Source: Alistipes sp. (GTDB lineage: Bacteria > Bacteroidota > Bacteroidia > Bacteroidales > Rikenellaceae). From it: 6,560 nt of DNA. Both the position numbers and the translations under genes were made by a program. The stretch lies in contig JAFOCZ010000069.1 of the NCBI GenBank assembly GCA_017380955.1, positions 1 to 6,560 on the forward strand. Direction: 5' to 3'. The notes below the pieces were generated by a model that saw only the letters and a program-made list of their open reading frames with translations, did not search any database and was not told where the DNA came from. Of the stretch, positions 1-6,108 are shown one piece after another; position 1 is the stretch's first letter, and every line of letters begins with the position of its first letter.

Positions 1-3
1 CCA

Positions 4-43
4 CATAACTACCTATAACTACCCATAATCCCCATAACTACCC
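4..43. repeat. Short degenerate tandem repeat, ATAACTACCC-like units
   Basis: Four imperfect copies of a roughly 10-bp unit (ATAACTACC, ATAACTACCC, ATAATCCCC, ATAACTACCC) lie end to end at the left edge. No gene or promoter is visible here. The array may extend beyond the left edge of the window, so its true length is unknown. Confidence 0.55.
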
Positions 44-58
44 AGAATAATAAACCGC

Positions 59-80
59 GTCATTCCGAGTAGGCGCACGG
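59..80 (+). repeat. Partial copy of the neighbouring GTCATTCYGAG repeat
   Basis: GTCATTCCGAG at 59-69 matches the outer end of the inverted repeat that starts at 91 (GTCATTCTGAG, 92-102). It is followed by GTAGGCGCAC, which resembles the reverse complement of the repeat's central loop (GTAGGGCGCAC on the minus strand, about 153-163). It therefore looks like a rearranged or decayed fragment of the same family. It has no coding potential. Confidence 0.45.
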
Positions 81-90
81 TAACCCTCTA

Positions 91-195
91 TGTCATTCTG
101 AGCGAAGCGTAGCGAAGTCGAAGAATCTCCTCGCTATGTGTTTGTTGTCAGTGGTGCGCCCTACGAGGAGATCCCTCGGCAGGCTCGGGATGACA
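91..195. repeat. Imperfect inverted repeat, GTCATTCTGAGCG-type intergenic element
   Basis: The outer ends TGTCATTCTGAGC (91-103) and the reverse complement of 183-195 (TGTCATCCCGAGC) match at 11 of 13 positions. The inner arms ATCTCCTCG (125-133) and its complement at 164-172 pair perfectly over 9 bases. Between these segments the left arm carries about 11 extra bases with a repeated GCGAAG motif. The loop is about 30 bases. This resembles a widespread class of bacterial intergenic repeats beginning GTCATTCTGAGCGAAG; that family assignment is from recall, not a search. It lies downstream of the minus-strand nuclease gene, so its RNA hairpin could end or stabilise that transcript. No U-tract directly follows the stem on the minus strand, so a classical terminator is not claimed. 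Confidence 0.7.
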
Positions 196-210
196 TAAAT
201 AAAATACCAT

Positions 211-243
211 ACTTTTCAGTTTTCACCTTTCACTTTTCACTTT
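211..243. repeat. TTTTCAC-rich simple repeat tract
   Basis: Several near-copies of CTTTTCA/CTTTCAC follow each other (ACTTTTCAG, TTTTCAC, CTTTCAC, TTTTCAC), ending about 50 bases beyond the minus-strand nuclease stop codon. On the minus strand it reads as GTGAAAAGTGAAAGG-type purine repeats. No function can be assigned. It appears to be low-complexity intergenic DNA. Confidence 0.5.
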
Positions 244-294
244 AACACGCCTCGCAGTGACCTTACTTTTCGCCTCATCGCAACCCTCCGGCCA

Positions 295-1206
295 TCAGAA
301 GCCGGTGAATTTATGCCATTTGGTGTTTTGCTCGGCGCGGTGCTCGATGTCATCCGCGAGGTTGGGGAAGAAGTCGAAGCCTGTCCACGCCTCGATATTA
401 TCCACGCTTGTGCTATAGTCGCTGTAACTACCCTTATAACTCCTATTCTCAAACCAGAAGCCTATGCTCTGGGCATCGGCGATAGCACCCGTAGTGTCGT
501 ACCTGACCTTCAGCGCTACCTTATAAAAATAGTTGGGGATAGGAACACGCCACGATGGGTCATCTTTAGCCGTGGTGTAGGCTGCGTGGCGCTCCTCGCT
601 CATCCTCTCGAATACCACGCCCGTAACGATATATATACGTTCCGAAGCGCCGATATCCTGCAGTGCCCTCTCGAGGCTCTGCCATATGCCACCGTTGAAG
701 CCATCCTGCACCTGTGGCACGGAGTTGGTGACGTAGAATGTCTGCTGCTGCATAGCGCTGATGCCATCGCGTGAGGCGTTGGGGATAAGGTGACCACGCG
801 AGTAACCATCGTTATAACTATGGTAGCACAAGTTCACCTGGTCTGAGGTGGAGAGCAGAGGGTTGTACTCCCAGCGGCTGGGACGTTTGTAGTCGCCCAT
901 ATGTCGGCTCTCGAGCGTATATGCCACCCACAGCGGTGTGCGTGTGTCGAAATCGTAGTAGAAGGTGTAGTTACGCTCACCATCGCACATCACAGCAATG
1001 CTCTCAGCATCAGGGTAGTAACCGTCGGTGCGTGGCGCTGGTATCTCCAGCGCTGCGGAGGTGTGTTGTGTAGCGGTATGGGTATACTCCGCACTGCTTG
1101 CGGAGGTAGTCTCCGAGGGTGTTGGCTGTGCCGATATCCCGATGCGGAGGCCTATGCCGAGGATAAGGGCTATGGCGATGAGCCATAGCCAATTCATTTG
1201 TCTCAT
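295..1206 (-). CDS. DNA/RNA non-specific endonuclease (NucA/EndA type), membrane-anchored or secreted
   Basis: This 303-residue protein probably cleaves double- and single-stranded nucleic acids outside the cytoplasm. Residues 6-24 form a hydrophobic signal or anchor segment, followed by a Ser/Thr/Ala-rich linker (about 26-55) and the nuclease domain (about 75-290). Family marks are visible: S136-R137-G138-H139, where H139 would be the general base; N161 in TNSVPQ; N171, W175 and E179 in the metal-binding helix; PNYFYKVAL at 224-232; and TGFDFFPNL at 275-283. The classical DRGH motif reads SRGH here, a variant I recall from Bacteroidetes homologues. An alternative start is Met4. The gene begins 9 nt after the esterase stop on the same strand, so the two are probably co-transcribed. 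Scavenging of environmental nucleic acid is the likely role, by inference. Confidence 0.9.
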   Translation of the reverse strand: MRQMNWLWLIAIALILGIGLRIGISAQPTPSETTSASSAEYTHTATQHTSAALEIPAPRTDGYYPDAESIAVMCDGERNYTFYYDFDTRTPLWVAYTLESRHMGDYKRPSRWEYNPLLSTSDQVNLCYHSYNDGYSRGHLIPNASRDGISAMQQQTFYVTNSVPQVQDGFNGGIWQSLERALQDIGASERIYIVTGVVFERMSEERHAAYTTAKDDPSWRVPIPNYFYKVALKVRYDTTGAIADAQSIGFWFENRSYKGSYSDYSTSVDNIEAWTGFDFFPNLADDIEHRAEQNTKWHKFTGF

Positions 1207-1215
1207 ATCGTATGA

Positions 1216-2361
1216 TTACTTGAATATCAACTGTGCAAAATCTGTGAGGTAGCAACGCCAGTTACGCCAGGTGTGACCACCCTCGCTCTCGTGGTAGGTG
1301 TAGGGTAGGTGCAGGGTGTCGAGCAGCGCGCGGTACTTAACATTCTCATCGTAGAGGAAGTCATCGCAGCCTATGCCTATCCAGTAGAGCGACACGCCCT
1401 CGGCAAACTGCTTTTGCAACCTCTGCTCCAGGTTGTCATATAGCATCACACCCTCCTTGCCGCGGAAGATCGCCGCAGAGAAGAGACCTACATAATCGAA
1501 CATCTTGGGGTATGTCTTCGATATCTGCATAGCGTGAAAGCCTCCCATCGACAATCCTGCTATGGCACGGCTATCTGCCTTAGCCTTAGTGCGATATACC
1601 TTATCTGTCCACGCCACAATATCCTCGAACATCGTCTCAAACGAGCCATCCATAGAGCCACTCATATATGGTCGCCACATACCCTCCTCGGAGTATCCCG
1701 GCGCAGCAACGTGGCGTGTGCAGCCGTTGGTCATAACGACAATCATCTCCTCGGCGTGTCCCGAGGCTATGAGGTTATCCATAATCTCTGCGGCGCGTCC
1801 CGTAGCCAGCCACGCCTCCTCATCACCACCCATACCGTGCAGGAGGTAGAGCACAGGGTATCGGCGCTTCGAGGTCTCATATCCTGCTGGGGTGTAGACA
1901 ACCATACGGCGCTCCATATCGCCCATCGTAGCCCACACGCGGGATACCGTGCCGTGGGGAACGGCCTGAGGCTTATATAGGTCGCCGCAGCCACCACCCA
2001 CGATGAAGTAGTTCATCTGCTTCGCCACGTCACGCACCATATATACGCTCTCGGGGTCGTGAATCTCGCCGATGCCATCCACGACGAACGAGTAGTAGTA
2101 CATCTCCGAGGGTAGAGGCTCTGTGGTGTATGACCACACGCCATCCTCGCCACGCGACATTGCCACACGCTCCGCAAGGAAATCACCCTGTAGTGCCACG
2201 CCCTCGGCATCGGGGGCATATAGGCGCAGTGTCACGCGCTGCGTGTCGTCAATCTCCACCGAGCGGATGCCATCACCCATCCATAGGTTTTGTTGTGCAG
2301 AGGAATTTAGAGGTATTGCCACGAGCATCAAGAGGCTCATTATCATAGATTTCACCTTCAT
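1216..2361 (-). CDS. Secreted esterase, CE1/esterase-D family, with N-terminal E-set domain
   Basis: This 381-residue hydrolase has a signal peptide (residues 1-22, ending NSSAQQ). Next is a beta-sandwich E-set/CBM48-like domain (about 28-120) with the sequence pattern seen before enterochelin-esterase and feruloyl-esterase domains. The alpha/beta-hydrolase domain follows (about 140-380). The catalytic residues look intact: S271 in GLSMGG, D333 or D334 in GCDDFLYDEN, and H363 in EGGHTW. LLHGMGG (173-179) lies in the oxyanion region. The same architecture occurs in carbohydrate esterases of gut Bacteroidetes that remove feruloyl or acetyl groups from xylan, but the substrate cannot be read from sequence. 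No SusC/SusD or glycoside hydrolase gene is adjacent. It is first in a minus-strand operon with the nuclease and is served by a -7 box at 2392-2399. Confidence 0.88.
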   Translation of the reverse strand: MKVKSMIMSLLMLVAIPLNSSAQQNLWMGDGIRSVEIDDTQRVTLRLYAPDAEGVALQGDFLAERVAMSRGEDGVWSYTTEPLPSEMYYYSFVVDGIGEIHDPESVYMVRDVAKQMNYFIVGGGCGDLYKPQAVPHGTVSRVWATMGDMERRMVVYTPAGYETSKRRYPVLYLLHGMGGDEEAWLATGRAAEIMDNLIASGHAEEMIVVMTNGCTRHVAAPGYSEEGMWRPYMSGSMDGSFETMFEDIVAWTDKVYRTKAKADSRAIAGLSMGGFHAMQISKTYPKMFDYVGLFSAAIFRGKEGVMLYDNLEQRLQKQFAEGVSLYWIGIGCDDFLYDENVKYRALLDTLHLPYTYHESEGGHTWRNWRCYLTDFAQLIFK

Positions 2362-2391
2362 AGTATGTGTTTTTTTAAGTTAGATATATTA

Positions 2392-2399
2392 CAAAGATA
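2392..2399 (-). promoter_or_regulatory. Bacteroidetes -7 promoter box for the esterase-nuclease operon
   Basis: On the minus strand this reads TATCTTTG, a match to the Bacteroidetes TAnnTTTG consensus, 30 bases upstream of the esterase ATG. The -33 element about 20 bases further upstream is not a good TTTG match. It would fall on the opposing gene's -7 box. Confidence 0.6.
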
Positions 2400-2411
2400 G
2401 CACTTTTTTTG

Positions 2412-2419
2412 TACCTTTG
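2412..2419 (+). promoter_or_regulatory. Bacteroidetes -7 promoter box for the metallophosphoesterase operon
   Basis: TACCTTTG matches TAnnTTTG and lies 21 bases upstream of the ATG at 2441, which predicts a short leader. No clear TTTG -33 element is seen. The expected -33 position overlaps the divergent promoter's -7 box at 2392-2399. Confidence 0.6.
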
Positions 2420-2440
2420 ACCACGTAATATGCTATAAGT

Positions 2441-2929
2441 ATGAAAATTGGTGTAATATCCGACACACATAATACGTTTGATAGTTGTCTCGAGGAGTTT
2501 CTGCAACCCTGCGACGAGGTGTGGCACGCTGGAGACTTTGGCTCGGTGGAGGTTGCTGACCGCATCGCGAGTTTCAAGCCTCTGCGTGGTGTCTATGGCA
2601 ACATAGATGGCGGCGTTATGCGACGTATGTACAACGATGTAAACCTCTTTGAGGTTGAGGGTGTTAAGGTGCTTATGACGCACATCGGTGGCTACCCACG
2701 CCACTATGCGCCTAAGGCGTTGCAACATATCCATATGTCGCGCCCAAAGATATTCATCGCAGGACACTCCCACATCCTGAAGGTTATCTACGACCCTGTA
2801 TATGACCTTTTGCACATAAACCCTGGTGCGGCGGGTAAGTATGGCATCCACGCTGTGCGCACCGCAGTACGCTTCGACATCGAGGGTGGGGAGATTAAGA
2901 ATCTCGAGATTGGAGAATGGAAAAAGTAA
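2441..2929 (+). CDS. Metallophosphoesterase, YfcE/MJ0936 family
   Basis: This 162-residue cytoplasmic phosphodiesterase-like protein consists of one calcineurin-type domain, the usual length for the family. All metal-ligand motifs are visible: D8 and H10 in ISDTHN, D32 in HAGDFG, N54 in YGNID (the common GNCD or GNxD site), H81 in MTHIGG, H109 and H111 in AGHSH, and a C-terminal INPGAAG (126-132). It has no signal peptide. The family hydrolyses phosphodiesters with Mn or similar metals; the physiological substrate is generally unknown and cannot be deduced here. The ATG start is directly supported by the motif beginning at residue 3. It is the first gene of a plus-strand pair, 12 nt before the next gene, and probably shares its transcript. 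Confidence 0.93.
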   Translation: MKIGVISDTHNTFDSCLEEFLQPCDEVWHAGDFGSVEVADRIASFKPLRGVYGNIDGGVMRRMYNDVNLFEVEGVKVLMTHIGGYPRHYAPKALQHIHMSRPKIFIAGHSHILKVIYDPVYDLLHINPGAAGKYGIHAVRTAVRFDIEGGEIKNLEIGEWKK

Positions 2930-2941
2930 AACAATAGGAAT

Positions 2942-3883
2942 ATGAAGAGAGTATTGTTATGCGTGGCGATGGTGCTTTGCGCATTGCCACTTGCAGCACA
3001 ACAGATTACCAAGGATACATTCCACTATGCCACAACCGAGGGCGTGGAGTTGTACCTCGACCGTTACACAACAGCGGTGAGCGTTGACGAGCCTAAGCCT
3101 GCTATGATATTTGCCTTTGGCGGAGGCTTTGTTGGTGGTTGCCGTGACCGCGATTTCTATCAGCCATACTTCCACCACCTGGCAAAGTGCGGCATCGTGG
3201 TGGTGTCTATAGACTACCGTCTGGGTCTTAAGAACTTACCCAAGGATGTCGGTATGGTGGATATGATTGGCTATCTTAGCAATGCTGTGAACATCGCCGT
3301 GGAGGATATGTACTCAGCGACAAACTTTCTCATCGCGAATGCCGAGGAGTGGGGTATAGACACCACAAAGATTATGGTCAGCGGCTCGAGTGCTGGTGCT
3401 ATCACGGCGTTGCAGGCAGAGTGGTTCAGAGATCAGGGTGCTGAGCGTGCCAAGGTGCTCCCCGAGGGTTTCCGCTATGCAGGTGTGGTGTCGTGTGCCG
3501 GAGCGTTGTTCTCGACAGGTGGCAAGCCTAAGTTCTCGGGTGATGCTGCGCCAATGTTGCTCTTCCACGGCACGTCGGATAGCAATGTGCCTTACGACTC
3601 AGCATCGGTTATGGGTATAGGCTTCTATGGCTCAAAGTACATAGTACGTAACCTCGACAAACAGGGTGGTGCATACTACTTCTACTCAGCGGAGTATGTA
3701 GACCATTCCTTGGCTGGCACTCCGCTCTTCGAGCAGTGTGACCTTATCGAGCAGTTTATCCGCGACTATGTCCTCGAGGGTAAGCGCTTGCAGACCATTG
3801 CCGAGGTTAGGGATATGGATGCAGAGCGTAAACCCACACGTTTCACCGTTAAGGAGTATTTGGAAACGAATTATAAGAAATAG
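2942..3883 (+). CDS. Secreted alpha/beta-hydrolase (carboxylesterase/lipase-like)
   Basis: This 313-residue protein has a signal peptide (residues 1-19; cleavage likely before QQITK). The alpha/beta-hydrolase fold follows. FGGGF (59-63) stands where HSL/BD-FAE-type esterases have HGGGF, the oxyanion hole. S150 in GSSAG (148-152) is the nucleophile, D213 in HGTSDSNVPY is the likely acid, and H255 in VDHSLAG the likely base. The catalytic triad thus appears complete. The C-terminal tail (about 280-313) is charged and outside the core fold. The natural substrate is unknown; short-chain or carbohydrate esters are plausible from family knowledge. It lies 12 nt after the metallophosphoesterase gene. 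The upstream sequence has only a weak AGGA before the ATG, as is usual in Bacteroidetes. Confidence 0.88.
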   Translation: MKRVLLCVAMVLCALPLAAQQITKDTFHYATTEGVELYLDRYTTAVSVDEPKPAMIFAFGGGFVGGCRDRDFYQPYFHHLAKCGIVVVSIDYRLGLKNLPKDVGMVDMIGYLSNAVNIAVEDMYSATNFLIANAEEWGIDTTKIMVSGSSAGAITALQAEWFRDQGAERAKVLPEGFRYAGVVSCAGALFSTGGKPKFSGDAAPMLLFHGTSDSNVPYDSASVMGIGFYGSKYIVRNLDKQGGAYYFYSAEYVDHSLAGTPLFEQCDLIEQFIRDYVLEGKRLQTIAEVRDMDAERKPTRFTVKEYLETNYKK

Positions 3884-3887
3884 CCTT

Positions 3888-3919
3888 TTTGGGTTTTTGT
3901 GAAATATTTAGTAACTTTG
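3888..3919 (+). promoter_or_regulatory. Promoter of the DUF4834-like gene
   Basis: A TTTG element (3888-3891) and TAACTTTG (3912-3919) are separated by 20 bases, fitting the Bacteroidetes -33 TTTG / -7 TAnnTTTG architecture. The -33 box starts five bases after the stop codon of the preceding hydrolase, and the ATG at 3946 is 26 bases past the -7 box. Confidence 0.72.
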
Positions 3920-3945
3920 TGCGATTATAGTTAACCGAAAAAGTG

Positions 3946-4416
3946 ATGGGATATCTGAAAATAGCATTCTACGGTTTGCTCGCATTCATCGAGCGACATC
4001 CTATATTTTGTCTTATTATGGTGGCGTTGGCAGTTGGCGCACCTATGGTTTTTAAGTGGGTAGGCTGGGTGATACTCGGTATCATTGCCTTTGCCCTTAT
4101 CGGCGTTTTGGCACTCGTTATCCGCTTCAAGCGTATGCATCGACAGATGGAGGAGCAGATGCGTCAGGCTGGTGGTGGCTTTGCCGGAGGTTTCGCGGGT
4201 AACCCCTTTGCAGGTATGGGCGGTGCTCAGGGCGCTGGAAACCCATTCGCAGGTATGGGTGGCGCGGCAAATGGTATGACCCTCGAGGAGTTTGTACGTC
4301 GTATGCAGGCCGAGGCCGATGCCCGACAGCAGGCAGCGCAGTCTAAGGCCAAGAGAACCGCTCCAAAGAGTGACGTAGACTCATCGGAGTATGTTGACTT
4401 CGAAGAGGTTAAGTAA
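3946..4416 (+). CDS. DUF4834-like small membrane protein
   Basis: This 156-residue protein has an N-terminal half with two hydrophobic segments (about 9-32 and 37-60). A basic boundary (RFKRMHRQ, 60-67) is followed by a Gly/Ala/Met-rich cytoplasmic region and an acidic terminus ending SSEYVDFEEVK. The layout and the terminal YVDFEEVK resemble the Bacteroidetes-restricted DUF4834 family, whose function is not known to me. The frame also contains a GTG at 3943 directly before the ATG. I chose the ATG at 3946 because ATG is preferred, and the difference is one residue. The gene has its own promoter just after the preceding hydrolase and ends 82 bases before mlaE, so co-transcription with the transporter genes is possible but not shown. 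Confidence 0.8.
   Translation: MGYLKIAFYGLLAFIERHPIFCLIMVALAVGAPMVFKWVGWVILGIIAFALIGVLALVIRFKRMHRQMEEQMRQAGGGFAGGFAGNPFAGMGGAQGAGNPFAGMGGAANGMTLEEFVRRMQAEADARQQAAQSKAKRTAPKSDVDSSEYVDFEEVK
4201..4266 (+). repeat. Duplicated NPFAGMGGA segment inside the DUF4834-like gene
   Basis: Nine codons for NPFAGMGGA occur at 4201-4227 and again at 4240-4266, separated by four codons (QGAG). The copies differ mostly at third codon positions, so the amino-acid repeat has been kept while the DNA diverged. The segment forms a flexible glycine/methionine-rich linker between the membrane part and the charged C-terminus. Confidence 0.8.
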
Positions 4417-4498
4417 TAATTAGTAGTGAGTAATTAGTAATGCTTGCTGGTGGGAGATTGATGTTGAGGGGATGTGTTAATTTGAAGTTGAGCAATTG
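4417..4498 (+). other. Intergenic gap before mlaE
   Basis: These 82 bases begin with a near-repeat of AATTAGTA/AATTAGTAA (4417-4441), a simple repeat style common between Bacteroidetes genes. TTAATTTG at 4477-4484 is only a partial match to TAnnTTTG, and no well-spaced TTTG precedes it. A promoter for mlaE here is therefore possible but weak. I see no terminator hairpin. Confidence 0.4.
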
Positions 4499-5242
4499 AT
4501 GATAAAGTTTTTTGAAAACATAGGACGCTACTTTATGCTCTTGGGAAAGGTCTTTTCACGTCCCGAGAAGGCGCGTATCTATTGGTCACGCATAGGTTTC
4601 GAGATTGAGGCTCTGGGTTTCAACTCCATATCTCTTACGGCTATCATCTCGGCGTTTATAGGCGCTGTGGTGGCATTGCAGATGGCCATAACCCTTGAGT
4701 CGCCATTCATACCTCAGTTTATGATTGGATACTCCACTCGTGAGGTTATGGTGCTGGAGTTCTCATCAACCGTCGTGGCGCTTATCCTCGCAGGTAAGGT
4801 GGGCTCTAATATCGCCTCGGAGATTGGTACTATGCGTATCACAGAACAGATTGACGCTCTGGAGATTATGGGTGTGAACTCTGCGTCGTATCTCATCTTG
4901 CCAAAGATTGTGGCTACGGTGTTGTTCTTCCCATTGTTGACACTCTTCTCCATCGTTGTGGGTATCGTGGGCGGTTTCGCCATCGCGGCGTTCACAGGTA
5001 TGATACTCCCAGGACACTACATCGAGGGATTGTTCTACTGCTTCGAGCCATTCTCGATAACATATGCGCTGGTTAAGGGCGCTGTGTTTGCCTTTATCAT
5101 AACCTCCATATCAGCCTACTGTGGCTACTACGCCAAGGGTAACTCACTGGAGGTGGGACGTGCCTCGACACGTGCGGTGGTATCGAGTTCTATCACCATT
5201 ATGATTTTTGACCTTATCCTAACACAGATTATGCGCGTATGA
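4499..5242 (+). CDS. mlaE: MlaE-family ABC transporter permease (phospholipid/lipid transport)
   Basis: This 247-residue inner-membrane permease belongs to the MlaE/YrbE family, which with the MlaF ATPase moves lipids between inner and outer membranes. An N-terminal amphipathic region (1-40) precedes hydrophobic segments at about 44-63, 88-100, 132-168, 188-207 and 226-244. The family's most conserved stretch is present, running from EFSSTVVALILAGKVGS (87-103) into EIGTMRITEQIDALEIMGV (108-126). Length is typical. The frame could also open at a TTG at 4496, but the ATG at 4499 is preferred. Its stop overlaps the start of the ATPase gene by 4 nt (ATGA), indicating translational coupling and a joint complex. 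The MCE-domain subunit (MlaD) is not encoded next to it. Confidence 0.93.
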   Translation: MIKFFENIGRYFMLLGKVFSRPEKARIYWSRIGFEIEALGFNSISLTAIISAFIGAVVALQMAITLESPFIPQFMIGYSTREVMVLEFSSTVVALILAGKVGSNIASEIGTMRITEQIDALEIMGVNSASYLILPKIVATVLFFPLLTLFSIVVGIVGGFAIAAFTGMILPGHYIEGLFYCFEPFSITYALVKGAVFAFIITSISAYCGYYAKGNSLEVGRASTRAVVSSSITIMIFDLILTQIMRV

Positions 5243-5997
5243 TACGAGCAGACCACATATCTAAGACCTTCGACGGACGCACAGTCCTCGACGACATCAG
5301 CGTAGAGTTCGACACCGGAAAGACAAACCTCATAATAGGCCGCAGCGGCTCGGGAAAGACCGTACTCCTGAAGTCACTCGTGGGACTCCACGATGTAGAC
5401 TCTGGCAAGATATTCTACGACGACGTATGCTACACCGACCTCGACTTTCGCCAGCGTAAGGATATCCGCAAGGATATAGGTATGATATTCCAGGGTGGTG
5501 CGCTGCTCGACTCATCTACGGTGCGCCAGAATGTGCGTCTGCCACTCGACCTCTTCACAGAGATGACCGAGGGCGAGAAGCGCGATAGGGTGGACTTCTG
5601 CCTCGAGCGTGTGAGGCTGGTGGGTGCCGACCACCTATACCCCTCGGAACTCAGTGGTGGTATGGTCAAGCGTGTGGCCATAGCGCGTGCCATAGTGCTC
5701 AACCCCCGATATCTCTTCTGCGACGAGCCAAACTCGGGTCTCGACCCTCAGACTTCGGTGGTCATAGACAACCTTATCCAGGATATCACCAAGGAGTTTA
5801 ACATCACCACAATCATAAACACCCACGATATGAACTCGGTGATGGAGATTGGCGAGAAGATTGTATATATCCACGAAGGTCATAAGTGGTGGGAGGGCTC
5901 AAAGGATGACATCCTGCTTGCCGAAAATCCCGAACTCAACGACTTTGTATTTGCCTCGGCAATGGCAAAACGTGCCAAGAGCGTGGCAAAGTTGTAA
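5239..5997 (+). CDS. mlaF: MlaF-family ABC transporter ATP-binding protein
   Basis: This 252-residue cytoplasmic ATPase powers the MlaE permease encoded just upstream. Complete ABC motifs are visible: Walker A GRSGSGKT (34-41), Q-loop Q85 in MIFQGGAL, signature LSGGM (138-142), Walker B YLFCDE (158-163), D-loop SGLDP (166-170) and H-loop H196 in NTHD. LSGGM, with Met where many ABC proteins have Gln, and the QGGALLDSSTV segment fit the Mla/MCE-associated ATPases rather than importers of small solutes. The C-terminal tail (about 215-252) is charged and continues past the core domain, as in MlaF homologues. It overlaps mlaE by 4 nt. The next gene starts 111 bases later with its own promoter, so the pair probably ends the transcription unit. 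Confidence 0.94.
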   Translation: MIRADHISKTFDGRTVLDDISVEFDTGKTNLIIGRSGSGKTVLLKSLVGLHDVDSGKIFYDDVCYTDLDFRQRKDIRKDIGMIFQGGALLDSSTVRQNVRLPLDLFTEMTEGEKRDRVDFCLERVRLVGADHLYPSELSGGMVKRVAIARAIVLNPRYLFCDEPNSGLDPQTSVVIDNLIQDITKEFNITTIINTHDMNSVMEIGEKIVYIHEGHKWWEGSKDDILLAENPELNDFVFASAMAKRAKSVAKL

Positions 5998-6031
5998 AAC
6001 ATTGGGGCTATTTAATTAAATAATTTTAGAT

Positions 6032-6047
6032 TCACTTGTAAAAGTGA
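6032..6047. other. Small hairpin overlapping the gap -33 region
   Basis: TCACTT and AAGTGA form a perfect 6-bp stem around a GTAA loop. The site covers the predicted -33 box of the downstream promoter. It could be an operator half-pair or the weak end of the mlaF transcript, but it is AU-rich and lacks a U-tract, so no function is assigned. Confidence 0.35.
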
Positions 6048-6066
6048 CTAAAAAGATTTAATTTTG
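6035..6066 (+). promoter_or_regulatory. Promoter of the GAPDH gene
   Basis: CTTG (6035-6038) and TAATTTTG (6059-6066) are spaced by 20 bases, fitting the Bacteroidetes -33/-7 pattern. The region from 6000 to 6108 is strongly A/T-rich, and the leader (about 6073-6108) is A-rich without a Shine-Dalgarno sequence. This is common for highly expressed genes in this phylum. Confidence 0.7.
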
Positions 6067-6108
6067 TAGTCATTAAAAGAATTATCTATTAATTAAATAA
6101 AGTAAGTT

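Noticed and set aside
91..195. CRISPR array or tRNA-like structure in the repeat region
   Set aside because: The repeats are not evenly spaced direct copies with unique spacers, and no cloverleaf with a TTC loop and acceptor stem can be formed.
313..774. Plus-strand open frame of 153 codons opposite the nuclease gene
   Set aside because: It is the antisense shadow of the nuclease. The translation is Cys/His/Val-rich with no recognisable domain, and the opposite strand carries conserved catalytic motifs.
1534..1980. Plus-strand open frame of 148 codons opposite the esterase gene
   Set aside because: Antisense shadow. It covers the part of the esterase with the GLSMGG and LLHG motifs, and has no promoter or domain of its own.
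2375..2851. Minus-strand open frame of 158 codons over the metallophosphoesterase
   Set aside because: Its sequence is the reverse complement of a fully motif-supported gene and crosses the divergent promoter region, so it is not a likely gene.
3884..3945. Rho-independent terminator after the secreted hydrolase
   Set aside because: The T-run and GGG after the stop have no preceding stem. The T/G-rich bases are better explained as the -33 region of the next promoter.
5998..6108. Riboswitch or structured leader upstream of gap
   Set aside because: The region is very A/T-rich with only one 6-bp stem. No conserved riboswitch core is visible, and a plain promoter plus short leader explains it.
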